Source: Harmonia axyridis (Eukaryota; Arthropoda; Insecta; Coleoptera; Coccinellidae). From it: a stretch of 64,000 bases of DNA. The notes under the pieces are model-generated. The model did no database searches. It worked only from the letters and a program-made list of their open reading frames with translations, and was not told the origin of the DNA. Both the position numbers and the translations under genes were made by a program. The stretch's first letter is position 1. Every line of letters begins with the position of its first letter. Positions 53,840-64,000 of this stretch are shown piece after piece. Location of the stretch: contig NC_059507.1 in NCBI RefSeq assembly GCF_914767665.1, positions 7,440,001-7,504,000 of the forward strand, given 5' to 3'.

Positions 53840-54400
53840 CTTCTATTTGCTTCTTTGAAAGAAGTACTTCCTCTTATCTATCATTCTTATTTCAATCTGT
53901 AATATCTTTCTCAATTCCTTATTTTCATGTTCTTTCAGTGTCTCTATTGTCTTCGTTCTTTGTATGTTAACTATTTCCTCAATAGTTTCAATTTTCAATT
54001 CTTTTCTGATTTGTTGGTTGGTTATATACCATGAGGCGCCAACCGCTGTTTTGATTACTATATTTAGTGTACTTTGCAAGTTGTTTTATTATTGTCTTTC
54101 ATATTATACCAGGCACTATTTTCATTATCTTCATCTTGTTTTCTGAGGAAAGTTTACTTTTTGGATTGAGCAGCGGGTACAGTCTCCTGTGCAATTGTCT
54201 TGCCTTTTTTCCTGTTTTCTTCTATCTGTTTCTTAAAGTTCATTCTTTCATCTAGAATTACTCTAGAATTTTGCTTTTTCCATTCTATTGTTTGATTTTC
54301 TATTTTGACGTTTCCTGCTTTCTCTTTCTTTACTATTGATCCTCCGAGTAGATTGCAACTCTGTTCGATGTATTCACTTTGAATCTTCATTTCTTAAAGT
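53840..54400 (-). mobile_element. Jockey-like LINE fragment (reverse transcriptase C-terminus)
   Basis: Minus-strand frames encode KIENQTIEWKKQNSRVILDE then MNFKKQIEENRKKG. Further on they encode GASWYITNQQIRKELKIETI followed by EEIVNIQRTKTIETLKEHEN, matching the Jockey-type NAPW-V-N--I--DL end. Frameshifts separate the pieces. A 16-bp direct repeat (53238-53253 and 54422-54437) flanks the block formed by this LINE and the MITE and may be its target-site duplication. Confidence 0.65.
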
Positions 54401-54439
54401 ATTCCATAAGTTTGTCTAGGAAAGATCCACTGCGAATGT

Positions 54440-56252
54440 CATAATATGTATGACTTATAAAGGGCTTTCCAATTTGGCAATCGTTCTCGAACCAAGTTTG
54501 TGTGGCTTAGGTGCGCCCTCTCTCCAGGTATTACGGTGTTTCGTCCAGAGATCGCTAGAGGACTCATCAGTTGGACTATCCAGCGATCTCTGCCCAAGAC
54601 ACACCCTCTCACAACATCGTGGAGAGGTGACTCTGCTAAATTCGGGGATTCTTTATGAATCCTCGAATGATGCGAAACCAGCAACGCCACCTCTTGGGCT
54701 TACAGAGTCACTACACCAATAAGTTGTTTCATTTTAAACAAAAACAACAAAAAATCGCCACTCCGTGGCTGGTTTTTGAATTTTGAACTCGATATTTCAA
54801 ACGCCTTTTGCAATTTCAGAACAATGGCCTGTCTCAGTTTCAAGAATGAATATATTCTAACTGTACCGACTTCAATGGCTTATTATATCTTTCACAAAAT
54901 GAAAAGTAGGATCACATTGAAAATTTGATTTTTTAGGTAATTAGTTTCGTCCAATCCACCTGGAATGTTTTCAGAGCTGTTACTGTTAGAAACGTCTAAC
55001 GAGCCATCTAGTTTGGGACACCCGTATACGATTATCATATTGATCAATTCAATAGTCGAATCTCATCAGAATTCGAGATGTCGAAACTACCTGGTGGGCC
55101 TGACTGACTCAAATGATTGTTAATATGAGCCAGAAGGTCTGTAGTACGAGCTGGTCTTCGTGTTGAAGTTACCGTTGAATAACGCTGTGAAACCGAAACA
55201 AGGATGTATAGTTGTTGGGTAGGCTTTACCGTTTACCGTTACATCATACTCTACTAGGCCTAGGAATGCCACTAGAAAGTCCATTACGAGAGTTGTCAGA
55301 TCGGGATAGGTAATTAACCGATACCCGAGTTCACGGTGAGCTTTTTTCTGTTTCGAGACAGTTTGTTACGTTGAGTTGGATCGGATACAGTATCCTGGCT
55401 ACGTTTTTCATTTTCCTTGCAAAATCCTGCCAAGTCAACGAACAGCGTGTCCCAAATTCGATGTTCTCCGAGAGCATCTCCAGAACTATTAGACTAAAAA
55501 TCTTCAAGGACCTCCGATCTCTCCTCTCAAAATAATAAGATATTAGAAATCGAATCGTGAATATCTTGCCTCGTTCTCGAGTTACTGAGCTTTTCTGAAA
55601 AAAATCACAACCAAATCCAATTCTTATTAAGAGTGAAATAATTAGTTAAAATCAGAATAAATACTTTGGCACTATAGAAAACGGTTTATGCTCGTATTTA
55701 AGGTGGATACAGTTGACCTTTTGTATACGTCATCGATGACGTCACGTCATAGGAAATAAATAAATGAAGCAAAGAGGGATGATATCTTACAATGATTTCA
55801 GTTGGTTTGCACTGCAGAACGGATTGAAAGTAATAAACATAAATAGACTCGTAAAATTGATGTCCAGAACCTCCTCGTACTCCGATACTGCTTCTAAATT
55901 GATGAGATTCCTACGTAGATATTTATATTCAGTATGGTCATAGCGGTAGCCAAGTCACGAATCTAGTGTACTCCCGTATTCCAGACAGGATAGCCTATTC
56001 CCTCGGCTTGTCTCGTAAGAGATACTTGGTCCTGCGAATTCGGTGCATTTTAGTCGAAATCCTTTTAAGATACGGGCGGGGAATAGAAATTGCACGTTTT
56101 GCTCTTTTCAGGATTCCATACAACGAGGATGGAGAAATATCGTACGAATAATAAAAGGCTCTCCATCTGTATAATCTTGTGATATTTTGAATCATGGTTT
56201 TTAATAATAGATCGCTTGAAAATAACCAGAGAAATGTCCTACAAGCTTTTAT
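54440..56252. other. non-coding, probably repeat-derived stretch
   Basis: 54470-54720 is GC-richer and contains an imperfect inverted repeat around CAGAGATCGCTAGAGGACTC and TCCAGCGATCTCTG. The rest (54720-56250) is a mosaic of AT-rich and moderate-GC DNA with short unrecognised open frames such as 55966-56151. No gene can be supported. Confidence 0.4.
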
Positions 56253-56720
56253 GAAGGGGTTTTCAATAAGATGTTTCATTTTGATATAAAAAAGGGTATA
56301 TTTTCCAAAACCAATTCAGATATTTGCGGTTTCCATCTTTAAGATCTTTAATCGAGTGTAGAGCATTAGCATAGAATAGAATAGAATAGAATAATGTTTA
56401 TTTTCCCAAAACAAAATTAACAAGACCTTATCTTTTACGTAGCTTCAAAGAAAAAAGTCTTGAGGTGTTAAGTCACATGATCTCGGTGGCCAACTGTGAT
56501 ACTTCTTCGATACACGACCAGGAAACTTTTCTTGCAAAATTGCCATTGTTTCGTTGCTTATGTGGTAGAGCCGTCTTGTTGAAAATAAACGTCGTTCACA
56601 TCAATATCTTCTAATTCTGGATATGAAAAATCATTAATTTATATCAAATCGAACAGGACCTGGCAAACCTGTGTTTCCGTCAACACTACAAGCTACAGCA
56701 GCAATACTCTTAGTTGTTCG
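56253..56720 (-). mobile_element. IS630-like transposon fragment with terminus, split by a pentamer repeat
   Basis: The left end GGGGTTTTCAATAAGATGTT matches the terminus at 27892. On the minus strand further in, WPPRSCDLTP-like and GAICHTSNETMAIL-like codons remain (56460-56580). Between them, (AATAG)n plus a short T-rich stretch (56371-56425) has been inserted, probably the tail of another retroelement. It is broken in several frames. Confidence 0.68.
56371..56393. repeat. (AATAG)n microsatellite
   Basis: Four to five tandem copies of AATAG inside the transposon fragment, absent from the related copies at 34840 and 52290. Confidence 0.8.
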
Positions 56721-56833
56721 TGATCCATGCACAACGAAGCATTTGACATAAATTTTTAAGTTAAAGAAGTTGTGCATACAAAACCCAACTCAGTACTAGT
56801 AGGGACGATGGATAGGGTTTCTAGCCATGGTAG

Positions 56834-57110
56834 ATGACACCTTTCTCAGATACAGATGATGAAACAGAGAGAAAGCTCAATAAGGTGCTTAAAAAGGAAA
56901 GGGTGATCATGAAAAGGTGTTTCTGTGAGCTGAAGAGGGGATTTCCAATATTGCAGTATATCTGCCGCGTTAAACTAGAAAATTATGTACCTAAAGTCAT
57001 AGTTGCTTGTTGCAGTGTTGCACAATATTGCAAAAACTGTAGGTAACCCAAATTTTGAACCAAACGAAGAGGTTTCTGAAGAGGTTGAAGACTTACCCTA
57101 TGTTGCAGGT
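56834..57110 (+). mobile_element. Harbinger transposase C-terminal fragment
   Basis: The frame encodes TPFSDTDDETERKLNKVLKK, ERVIMKRCFCELKRGFPILQ and YICRVKLENYVPKVIVACC. This is the C-terminal end of a HARBI1-type nuclease, with the E-R-F-G-LK-RF-L pattern partly degraded (RCFCELKRGF). A frameshift near 57020 and a stop follow, after which NPNFEPNEEVSEEVEDLP continues in another frame. No other part of the element is present nearby. Confidence 0.78.
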
Positions 57111-57829
57111 GAGGGTGATCCATTTACTTCTGAGCAGAAGGATTTTCTCTGAAGTAAAAGGTTATGATGAAGGATGAAGGATATGCTTGTACTTTTACCC
57201 TTTACTAGAAGCAAATGCTTTTACTCTTCCTTTTTCTTTTTGAGCAAATCCCTTTTTTTTTTAATTATGGTTTCGGACTGTCCTAAAAAACGATGCTACA
57301 ACATGACCATCATTACCAATGTTGTCTGATCCTCCACAAGTCGGAAGTGAGCGTATGGTAAGCTAATCCAGCCAACCCATCGGATACGCTTATCGCAGGA
57401 TCTTTTCCATGCTGGTGTCTGTTGTACCCATCCCATTGTCTGTGGTATGAATCGAGCAAGTGGAACAATCGAAACTGTGGAGTAGGTAACTGATGGCCTT
57501 GACGTGTGTAAGCGGTATGACGGTAGAATGTTCGAATTTTTCGGTGTTCTCACCCATAACGGCTGGTTCTGATAGGTCGTCACATTATGCACAATCCGAT
57601 TGTGTTCTGTGGCCAGGGGCGTATCTGATGAAAGAAAGATCGAAGGTACTGTATGGGTTGTGTGGACTATCACGCTGAATTTTTGAAATTTATGTGATAT
57701 GTAACCCATATAATTTCTTACGGTGTATGAGTTCATTGAATCAAATTAACAATTCCTACACATTTATCTAAATTTTATGAACTCCTTCCACTTTATTCTA
57801 TTCTTCTTCATCATTGTCCATTGATGGCT
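57111..57829. other. non-coding stretch
   Basis: No recognised gene. The overlapping frames at 57296-57736 (minus) and 57493-57678 (plus) have no family match, and neither has supporting splice or start context. Confidence 0.35.
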
Positions 57830-58310
57830 AACTGACAGTATTTTCTCCTCTTGATCTCGCTATCGGCCATGTCTTCCCAAGATTGTTGTGGTCTTTCTCA
57901 TATTTCGTATGAAGTATCAATGAGGCGAAGTGAAGTGAAAAAATTGCGAAAGAACGTTTCTTTTCCTTGATGCCCTTGTTGGAACTGTTTAAGTGGAATA
58001 AACAGAATTTTTTTTGCGTCGAAATGTGACAGAGAATGAGACATGGCTTCATCACTACACTCCTGATTCAAAAAAAGTGTCAGCTGAGTGAGAAGTTGGT
58101 GAAAGCCGTCCAAAGCTACCAAAATCACAAACATCAGCTGACAAGATTGTGGAATTCGTATTTTTGCATTGTATTGTTCATTTTATATCTTGGCAAAGGT
58201 AAAACCGACAACAGTGATTATTACATAAAGTTATTAGATCGATGTTAAAGAAAACAAATTCTCTTCCACCAAGACATTGCCTGGTCACTAAGGATTTACG
58301 GCTTGGCTGG
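57830..58310 (+). mobile_element. decayed irritans-like mariner relic
   Basis: Plus-strand codons around 58027-58090 read ENETWLHHYTPDSKKVSAE, where the first catalytic Asp has become Asn. YLGKGKTDNSDYYIKLLDRC and QILFHQDIAWS follow. The frame is broken by stops and shifts, and no terminal repeats were found. Confidence 0.7.
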
Positions 58311-58329
58311 ATTTTCAAGCTTCCTTTTT

Positions 58330-59095
58330 AGTAGTAGTAGTTCTTCAATCTCAAGTCAATTCAAGTACTTTAATCATACCAAGCTACTCGATTTTTAGCA
58401 GTTTTATTGTGTAGTGTCGCATTAATAAAAAATGATGAAATGAGAAGGAACCTTGCTAAACACACTTTCATTTATTAAACTTATTGTCTGAAAGAACCGA
58501 AAATATCAACTTCTTTGAAATAGAAACATGAATTAAATCACCATAAATCATAACAAAATAAAAAATAATAAAAAATATAAAGTTTGAGAAACCTCCAGGC
58601 TTTGTTTGATTTCATAATTTTCCATCCAGGATCTAAGACACATGAGGCATCTTAAAGATTTGTCGCCTAACGTATTGCGGGTTTCTGTAACTGTAAGAGC
58701 AGCTGTGAAAAATTGTCTTTCAACAGGAGCTGAAGATGCTGGCGCTGATAAAAAATCCTTGGCCATCTTGGGCCAAGTTTGGAGAGATATTTCTGAAACT
58801 ACTGAAATCTACCAATAGATTTCATAGAAATGTGAGAAAACTACTAATAAAGTCACACTGGCGAATGCTTCAGTCTCCCAGCGCACGAGAAATCCTTTTA
58901 TTTAGTCTAAGCGCGCAAGAGAAATATATATGCCGCGCGACGCGTGCATATCAAACTCAAGTAATATCAAGTAGCTTAATATCAAGTCAAGCAATAAATA
59001 TCTAAAATCAAGTCAAGCGCAAGTATGTAATTTTTCACGAGCTTGATTTTCAAGTCAAGTAGTTGGTTGAGATGTCGAGCTACTTTGCTTGACAG
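58330..59095 (-). mobile_element. hAT element remnant: dimerisation domain and subterminal repeats
   Basis: The minus-strand frame 58766-58548 encodes LSAPASSAPVERQFFTAALT and VTETRNTLGDKSLRCLMCLR then SWMENYE, the hAT C-terminal dimerisation region. Both flanks carry repeated CAAGTCAAG-type motifs (58355-58370; 58950-59090), a common subterminal feature of hAT transposons. The BED finger and catalytic core are missing. Exact ends were not found. Confidence 0.72.
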
Positions 59096-59757
59096 AAGTA
59101 CAGAAACGCCTCAGTTCAGAACCGCTTAGGATCTGTATAGAGCCATGCAGAATGCCAATAAACACCTACGGACGAACGCCAATGTTGTCGTAGGTTCCGC
59201 CTCTGTTTTTGCACTCGTTAGAACGGCCGGCATTGTTGCGAGTGTAGAGACCGATTATTGTGTGGGAATGGTTGTTGTGAAGTCGACCTTTCCAGGGTCG
59301 GCGGTGCGTTCAGTCGAGCAGGCTCTGGCTGTGGTGGTGGAACGAGAGGATCGAGACTAGAAAGAGCGGAAAGAAGGTCGGACAGTCACGGTCATGGAAG
59401 AGGAGCCAGAAGAATGAGATATTATGCGTATGTTTTCGGAAATTACGTCCGATCGAATATTATCTCGACTTAATTGCTCTTCTGATGCGGAGCCTCCTAG
59501 TACGCGCGGCGATGGGAACTGGAGGATGTTATTGTTTGCGATGAAGAGATAAAGTGGCAGAGATCTTACATATTTAATCGGATAGAACAAAGGATCGCTT
59601 GCCACGACGAGGTGTTCGCGCCACTAGTATACACAGGATGGCTTTTTGATGACTAGCCGTTGGCTTATCTCCAATAATGGTATCTTGAAGTACTCAACCT
59701 GGCCAATATCCTGCGCTCTAGCCTCCCAAAAACACGAAATTTCAATGATTCATATTA
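59096..59757. other. GC-richer stretch of unknown nature
   Basis: 59130-59620 has clearly higher GC and CpG than nearby DNA, and overlapping plus-strand frames (59145-59360, 59258-59473). Their products are Val/Arg/Gly-rich and unrecognised. No start context, splice sites or family supports a gene. Confidence 0.35.
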
Positions 59758-61040
59758 GGTGTACAACTTTATTTCCGCCGTTTGGCAATAGATGGCTGTA
59801 GCGGTAAGTTGTAGTCGAAATGAATAGATCGTAGATGTCATACAATAAGCTTAGGTATTTGTAAACATAACGCCATCGAAATATAAGTCGAGTTGTGTCG
59901 GCATCATAAAGTTATTCTCGATTAAACATGTCAGCTTACGAGCCAAATTCTCGTCATTTGCGGAAGGTTTTAATTTTCTGCTTTAATTTGGAGAAATCTG
60001 CGGCTGAGGCTCATCGAATGCTCTCAAATAACTATAGTGTGGCCGCTTTTAATGATAGAACGTGCCGAGAGTGGTTTCAACGCATCAAGAACGGTGATTT
60101 TGATGCCGAAGACGAGCATAACGGTGGAAGAGAGAAGGTTTTTGAAGATGCAGAATTGGAGGCATTACTTGATCAAGACTGGTGTCAAACGCAACAAGAA
60201 TTGGCAGGATCATTGGAAGTGATGCGACAAGCCATTTCAAAACGCCTGAAAGTCATGGAAATGATTCAGAAACAAGGAAATTGGGTGCCGTACGAGTTGA
60301 AGCCGAGAGATGTTGAACGGCGTCTGTTTGCTTGTGAAAAGCTGCTTTTAAGGACAAGACGGATGGGATTTCTGCATCGCATTGTGACTGGAGACGAAAA
60401 ATAGGTTTATTACAATAATCCCGAGCGCAGAAAATCTTGGGAATATCCCGGCCATGATTCCACGTCGACGGCCAAACCGAATATTCACGGTTCCAAGGTC
60501 ATGCTCAGTATTTGGTGGGACCAGCTTGACGAGGTGTATTATGAATTGTTAAAACCGACTGAAACGATCACAGACGATCGTTATCGAACGCAATTAATGT
60601 TTTTGAACCGAGCGTTGAAATACAAATGGCCGCAATATAACTAGAGACATGATTAAGTGATTTTACAGCATGACAATGCTCGACCTCGTGTTGAGAAAGT
60701 GGTCAAGACATACTTGGAAACGTTGAAATGGGAAGTCTTACCCCACTCGCCGTATTCTCAAGAAGTTGCTTCCTCGGTCTATCACTTTTTTCGATCAATG
60801 GCACACGGCCTGGCTGACCAGCACTTCCGGTCTTATGAAGAAGTGGAAAATTGGATCGATTTGTGGATCGCTTCAAAAGATGACCAGATTTTTCAACGCG
60901 GGATTCGTACGCTGCCCGAAAGATGGGAGAAAGTAGTAACCAGCGATGGACAGTACTTTGAATCATAAATGTATAACCAGATTTTCACAAAAAAAAGCCT
61001 CGAATTTCGGATAATAACGGCGGAAACAAAGTTGTACGCC
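59758..61040 (+). mobile_element. mariner with stop codons and lost catalytic residue
   Basis: Terminal repeats GGTGTACAACTTTATTTCCG and complement are flanked by TA (59756-59757 and 61041-61042); 1283 bp. The transposase begins at the ATG at 59928 (SAYEPNSRHLRKVLIFCFN) and contains AISKRLKVMEMIQKQGNWVP and FLHRIVTGDEK. A TAG then replaces the Trp of the DEKW motif at about 60402. More stops occur near 60643 and 60656. HDNARPRVEK keeps the second Asp, but the third signature reads YSQEVASSVYHFF where related copies have YSPDIAPSDYHLF, so the catalytic Asp is gone. It is the same family as 21473-22677. Confidence 0.92.
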
Positions 61041-61054
61041 TATGTTATTCAAGA

Positions 61055-61135
61055 GGATACTTTCCTCGAGCAAGACTCGAACCAGCAACCTCCGAATCAC
61101 TAGTCCAGTGCTCCACCAACTGATCTAGTGTGTGT
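61055..61135 (-). repeat. tRNA-like sequence (pseudo-tRNA or SINE head)
   Basis: On the minus strand TAGATCAGTTGGTGGAGC resembles a D arm, TGGACTAGTGATTCGG an anticodon arm and GCTGGTTCGAGTCTTGC a T arm. The acceptor ends do not pair and the T stem has a mismatch. It is therefore not a working tRNA; a tRNA-derived SINE or pseudogene is likely. It abuts the mariner's right flank. Confidence 0.5.
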
Positions 61136-61278
61136 CTCAAATTTTGCATTACTAATGGAATTTTGTGTAACTGACCCAGTTCCTACTCCGTCTGAGTTTT
61201 GCTGCGTTTGAGGAATCTATTCGTCGATTTGCTCCATTTGTGAAAAAATTTCAGTCCAAAATCTTCGTGACTCTTATA

Positions 61279-61890
61279 CAGGGTGTTTCCTAAACATGCG
61301 GCAAAAATTCAGGGGGTTGTTCCTTGGACTATTCTAAGCATGTTTTGTCCTTGGATGATTTTTGAAAAACCTCTTTGTTTCGATGATACAGGGCGAACAA
61401 CATTTTTCATATTTTTAAAATTAATAATAGTTTAAATAAATCCAGATCGCTGGATTGGAAGAGGTGGACCTCATTTATGGCCTGCTCGTTCCCCGGACTT
61501 AAACCCCTTAGATTATTTCCTATGGGGCCATCTAAAATCATTAGTTTATACCACTCCAGTAGAAAATGTGGAAGACTTGCGAAATCGGATCATTGCTGGG
61601 TGTAACTTAATAAGAAATGATCCTGGTGTTTTTGAAAGGGTTCGGCAGTCAATGAGGAGAAGATTGGATGCTTGTATGCTGGCTAGAGGTGGTCATTTTC
61701 AACAGTTTTTGTAGGTTGAGTTGAATTTTCATGTAATTTTTCATAATAAAATGTTATTATCTGAAATTTTGTTTCCCCTATATCTTCGAAACAAATAGGT
61801 TTTTCAAAAATCATCAAAGGACAAAATATTCTTAGAATAGTCCAAGGAACAACCCCCTGAATTTTTGCCGCATGTTTAGGAAACACCCTG
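61279..61890 (+). mobile_element. IS630-like deletion derivative with ~125-bp terminal inverted repeats
   Basis: 612 bp. Both ends start CAGGGTGTTTCCTAAACATG and stay complementary for roughly 125 bp, flanked by TA at 61277-61278 and 61891-61892. The core keeps only the last ~88 codons of a DDE transposase in frame: GPHLWPARSPDLNPLDYFLW, then GHLKSLVYTTPVENVEDLRN and ARGGHFQQFL followed by TAG. The last acidic residue (SPDLNPLDY) is present; all upstream domains are deleted. Confidence 0.88.
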
Positions 61891-61892
61891 TA

Positions 61893-63149
61893 GAACACCT
61901 CATTCAATAAAATTGTAATCGTTTTCAGTCGATATAAGCTACTTCTGAAGCTAATCCCTGAAACCACCTTTTAAAAAATATTTGGTTAGATTATTCTTTG
62001 AATTTGAATGAAAAATACATATTCTCCATAATTTTGACACATTCGTTATTCACAATTGATATGAACTCAAGGAAAATATTTTTCTGGGTGAACTGAATGC
62101 ATCCAAATTTTGCCATCTCCTATATTTCTCTATCAACATTAACCGGAGACGAGTTAATCTGTTCATTAGGTTCCGTTATCAGGCATCCATCTGATAATTC
62201 TATAGCAAAAAGTAAATAAAATTGTCATATGAGTGGAGCTATTATTATTATAGACGCATAGCAACAAAAGGAAACTATGTATGTAATGGAATACAATAAC
62301 CTCCTTCAAAAGCAGGTATTCGAAAACGTAAGCACTTCTGTTTATTCGAAAATATCTACGGATAAGATTATTTTATCACATCAGCTCTCCAACCTAGATA
62401 ACGGAGTCCAAACATTTGCTCTTGCACATACTTCCCACATCCATCGAAAAAAAAAAAAGGTTGTCGCTCTATTTATCAGCCAATTTTTTGAAAGTGTCCT
62501 ACCAGATAAGACATGAAAACGCCTCTGTGGGTACTTTAAAAAAGTTGTTCAATAACTGATAAACTGATAAGGCACTTTGATCTCTTACATTCATTGCCTT
62601 ATTTGGTTATCGATTGGGATGTTATATCGAATGTGGTGTGCTGGTTTTTCGATGGTTGAACAGTATGTATCATTTCCGAATTCCAGAACATTTTCGATGA
62701 ATCGTTCACCAGGATCACCCCAAAATGTGTCGGAAATGATTCATCATCAGCTTCTATGTGTGAGCTTGGAAAATTCGTATATTATCAGTTATGATACTGT
62801 CAAAGGAAGGTCACAACTTCCGTTGAACTATAGTAAATCAAGTTGATATTGAAGTGTAATGAAACCATTTAAATTCAAAGTGTTGAAATTTCACTGAAAA
62901 TTAAGATATAGCAATCACTAAAAAGAAGAAAAACTCAGAAAAGATGAGGCAACATCTGAGTGTTCGTGAACATTCTCTTTTGTCAACGATTGATTCCATA
63001 GGGTGTTAAGATTTTATTGAGGAGGTTCCATTTCACTGCGACCTAATGGTCTATTATCCTCCCCATCAGAGCTATTCTCTCCATAACGTGATTTACAGCT
63101 CGCCTTCCAGTTCCAGAGTTCTAATAATGAACTCCAATATCTGGGATGG
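61893..63149. other. non-coding stretch
   Basis: AT-rich. Open frames at 62277-62516 and 62577-62846 match no family. No RNA or repeat was recognised. Confidence 0.4.
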
Positions 63150-63690
63150 CTCCAAAGAGTCTAATTCCTCACTTCTACAAGTTTCTTATCCAAAGCAGAT
63201 TTTGCGTTGGCTTGCGATGGCGAGGCATTCCGTCACCAGGTGATCCAGAGTTTCTTCCTCCTCCCCACGGAATCTGCACTCGTCATTTTCCTTTAGACCC
63301 ATTCTCATGAGGTGTTTCCTAAGGCGACAATGTCCTGTGAGGAATCCAGTGAGAAGGTGTAGCATATTTTTACTAAGATCCAGATACTGCTTGGATCTAG
63401 TAAAGTCAAAGTTTCCAGGAAACTTTTTGGAGTAATCCAAACCAGGAAGTATTTCTCTTTCGATTTCTTCCTTCTCCTGGAACTCTTTCTTGTAGGTACA
63501 TTTGTCTACGCCACAGAAAGGTTCCGGGCTGATGAAAGGAGTTTGTGCTTCTTTTCTGGCAAGTGTGTTGGCCTCTTCATTCCCTCTAATTCTTGAGTGG
63601 CCAGGAAATCAGATTAAACAGACCTTGTTATTCTTGCCTATTTCATTGAGTTTTCTTCGGCACTCCAATACCATCTTAGAATTGATGATC
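63150..63690 (-). mobile_element. LINE 3' part with RNase H remnant
   Basis: On the minus strand from 63670 down, the codons read VLECRRKLNEIGKNNKVCLI, a stop in place of Trp, then FPGHSRIRGNEEANTLARKE. This is the end of an RNase H domain with its GH-I-GNE-AD pattern. It continues through CTYKKEFQEKEEIEREIL to LSKNMLHLLTGFLTGHCRLR, KHLMRMGLKENDECRFRGEE and LDHLVTECL, the zinc-knuckle-like tail (Cys to Arg at one position). RNase H plus this tail is typical of I/R1-group LINEs. It is a dead fragment. Confidence 0.75.
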
Positions 63691-64000
63691 ATCATCATAC
63701 AACCCTTTGCGTCCATTGTTGGACATAGGTCTCTCCCATGGGAGAGACCTATGGGAGAATTGATGATAGGTGAGCTCAATGTTTTCATTGCAGCCTATCA
63801 GAATGTATCGCTATATCTCATTTCTGATAGTTCTTTGCTAGGTTAATTGTGCAGACTGATTAGTTATTTGCATACCTCAATTTTTGAGTGACTTAGCTAT
63901 TATTTTCTATCTGAACGAATTTTCCAGTATTAGTGAAGTCGCTTACTATTTTTCTTTTCAATTCACACGATAAACATCGAGAACGTTCCCGGTAGTGTTT
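63691..64000. other. right edge, retroelement-tail motif and palindrome
   Basis: CCCTTTGCGTCCATTGTTGG at about 63702 resembles the tail of common insect RTE-type elements. 63725-63752 is a perfect palindrome centred on CCCATGGG. The rest is AT-rich to the window end with no gene. Confidence 0.45.

Noticed and set aside
57296..57736. 146-codon minus-strand open frame
   Set aside because: No recognised family, no start context and a neighbourhood of transposon debris.
61055..61135. A second functional tRNA gene
   Set aside because: The arms look tRNA-like, but the acceptor stem does not pair and the T stem has a mismatch.
1..64000. CRISPR arrays, bacterial operons, ribosome binding sites or rRNA genes
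   Set aside because: None seen; the regular repeats present are a satellite, microsatellites and transposon termini, and the gene structure is eukaryotic.

Overview
This window is insect nuclear DNA, AT-rich and full of transposon remains. The evidence is spliceosomal GT-AG introns, an insect-type seven-transmembrane odorant receptor, orthologues of animal mitochondrial and SET-domain genes, one eukaryotic tRNA gene, and a mixed load of mariner, IS630/Tc1-like, Harbinger, hAT and non-LTR elements. The element mix suits a beetle, but the order is an inference; nothing here fixes the species.

Layout. 1-1430 holds the end of one mariner and an internally deleted Himar1-like mariner. 1862-7399 is a complete five-exon odorant receptor gene (395 aa) whose second intron carries an antisense, 5'-truncated non-LTR retrotransposon. 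8078-8983 is a single-exon mitochondrial oxodicarboxylate carrier (SLC25A21). 9596-38067 is one SETD3 gene (actin-histidine methyltransferase, 493 aa from five exons). Its first intron is about 25.3 kb and contains, on the opposite strand, a two-exon gene for an uncharacterised 789-aa single-pass membrane protein (11876-18098). The same intron holds a ~450-bp-unit tandem satellite and at least eight transposon copies or relics. 38841-39292 is a compact three-exon TIMM9 gene on the minus strand, convergent with SETD3. 40059-41006 is an uncharacterised two-exon gene.

From about 42 kb to the right edge the window is mostly transposons: a mariner nested in an RTE-like LINE fragment, a Harbinger element with long subterminal repeats, a long open RTE-type reverse transcriptase, a tRNA-Thr(CGT) gene, two copies of a ~455-bp fold-back MITE, Jockey-like, Harbinger and hAT fragments, another mariner, a long-TIR IS630-like deletion derivative, and an RNase H-bearing LINE tail. 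All transposase genes seen are broken by stops, frameshifts or deletions. Only the RTE reverse transcriptase frame is long and open, and it is truncated at its 5' end.

The host genes form no operon or obvious joint pathway. The carrier and TIMM9 are mitochondrial, SETD3 acts on actin, and the receptor is chemosensory. The least explained material is the nested membrane-protein gene, with its duplicated helical motif, and a stray SETD3 exon fragment just upstream of SETD3. Exon boundaries were set by hand from splice signals, reading-frame continuity and family similarity. They are self-consistent but were not checked against transcripts.
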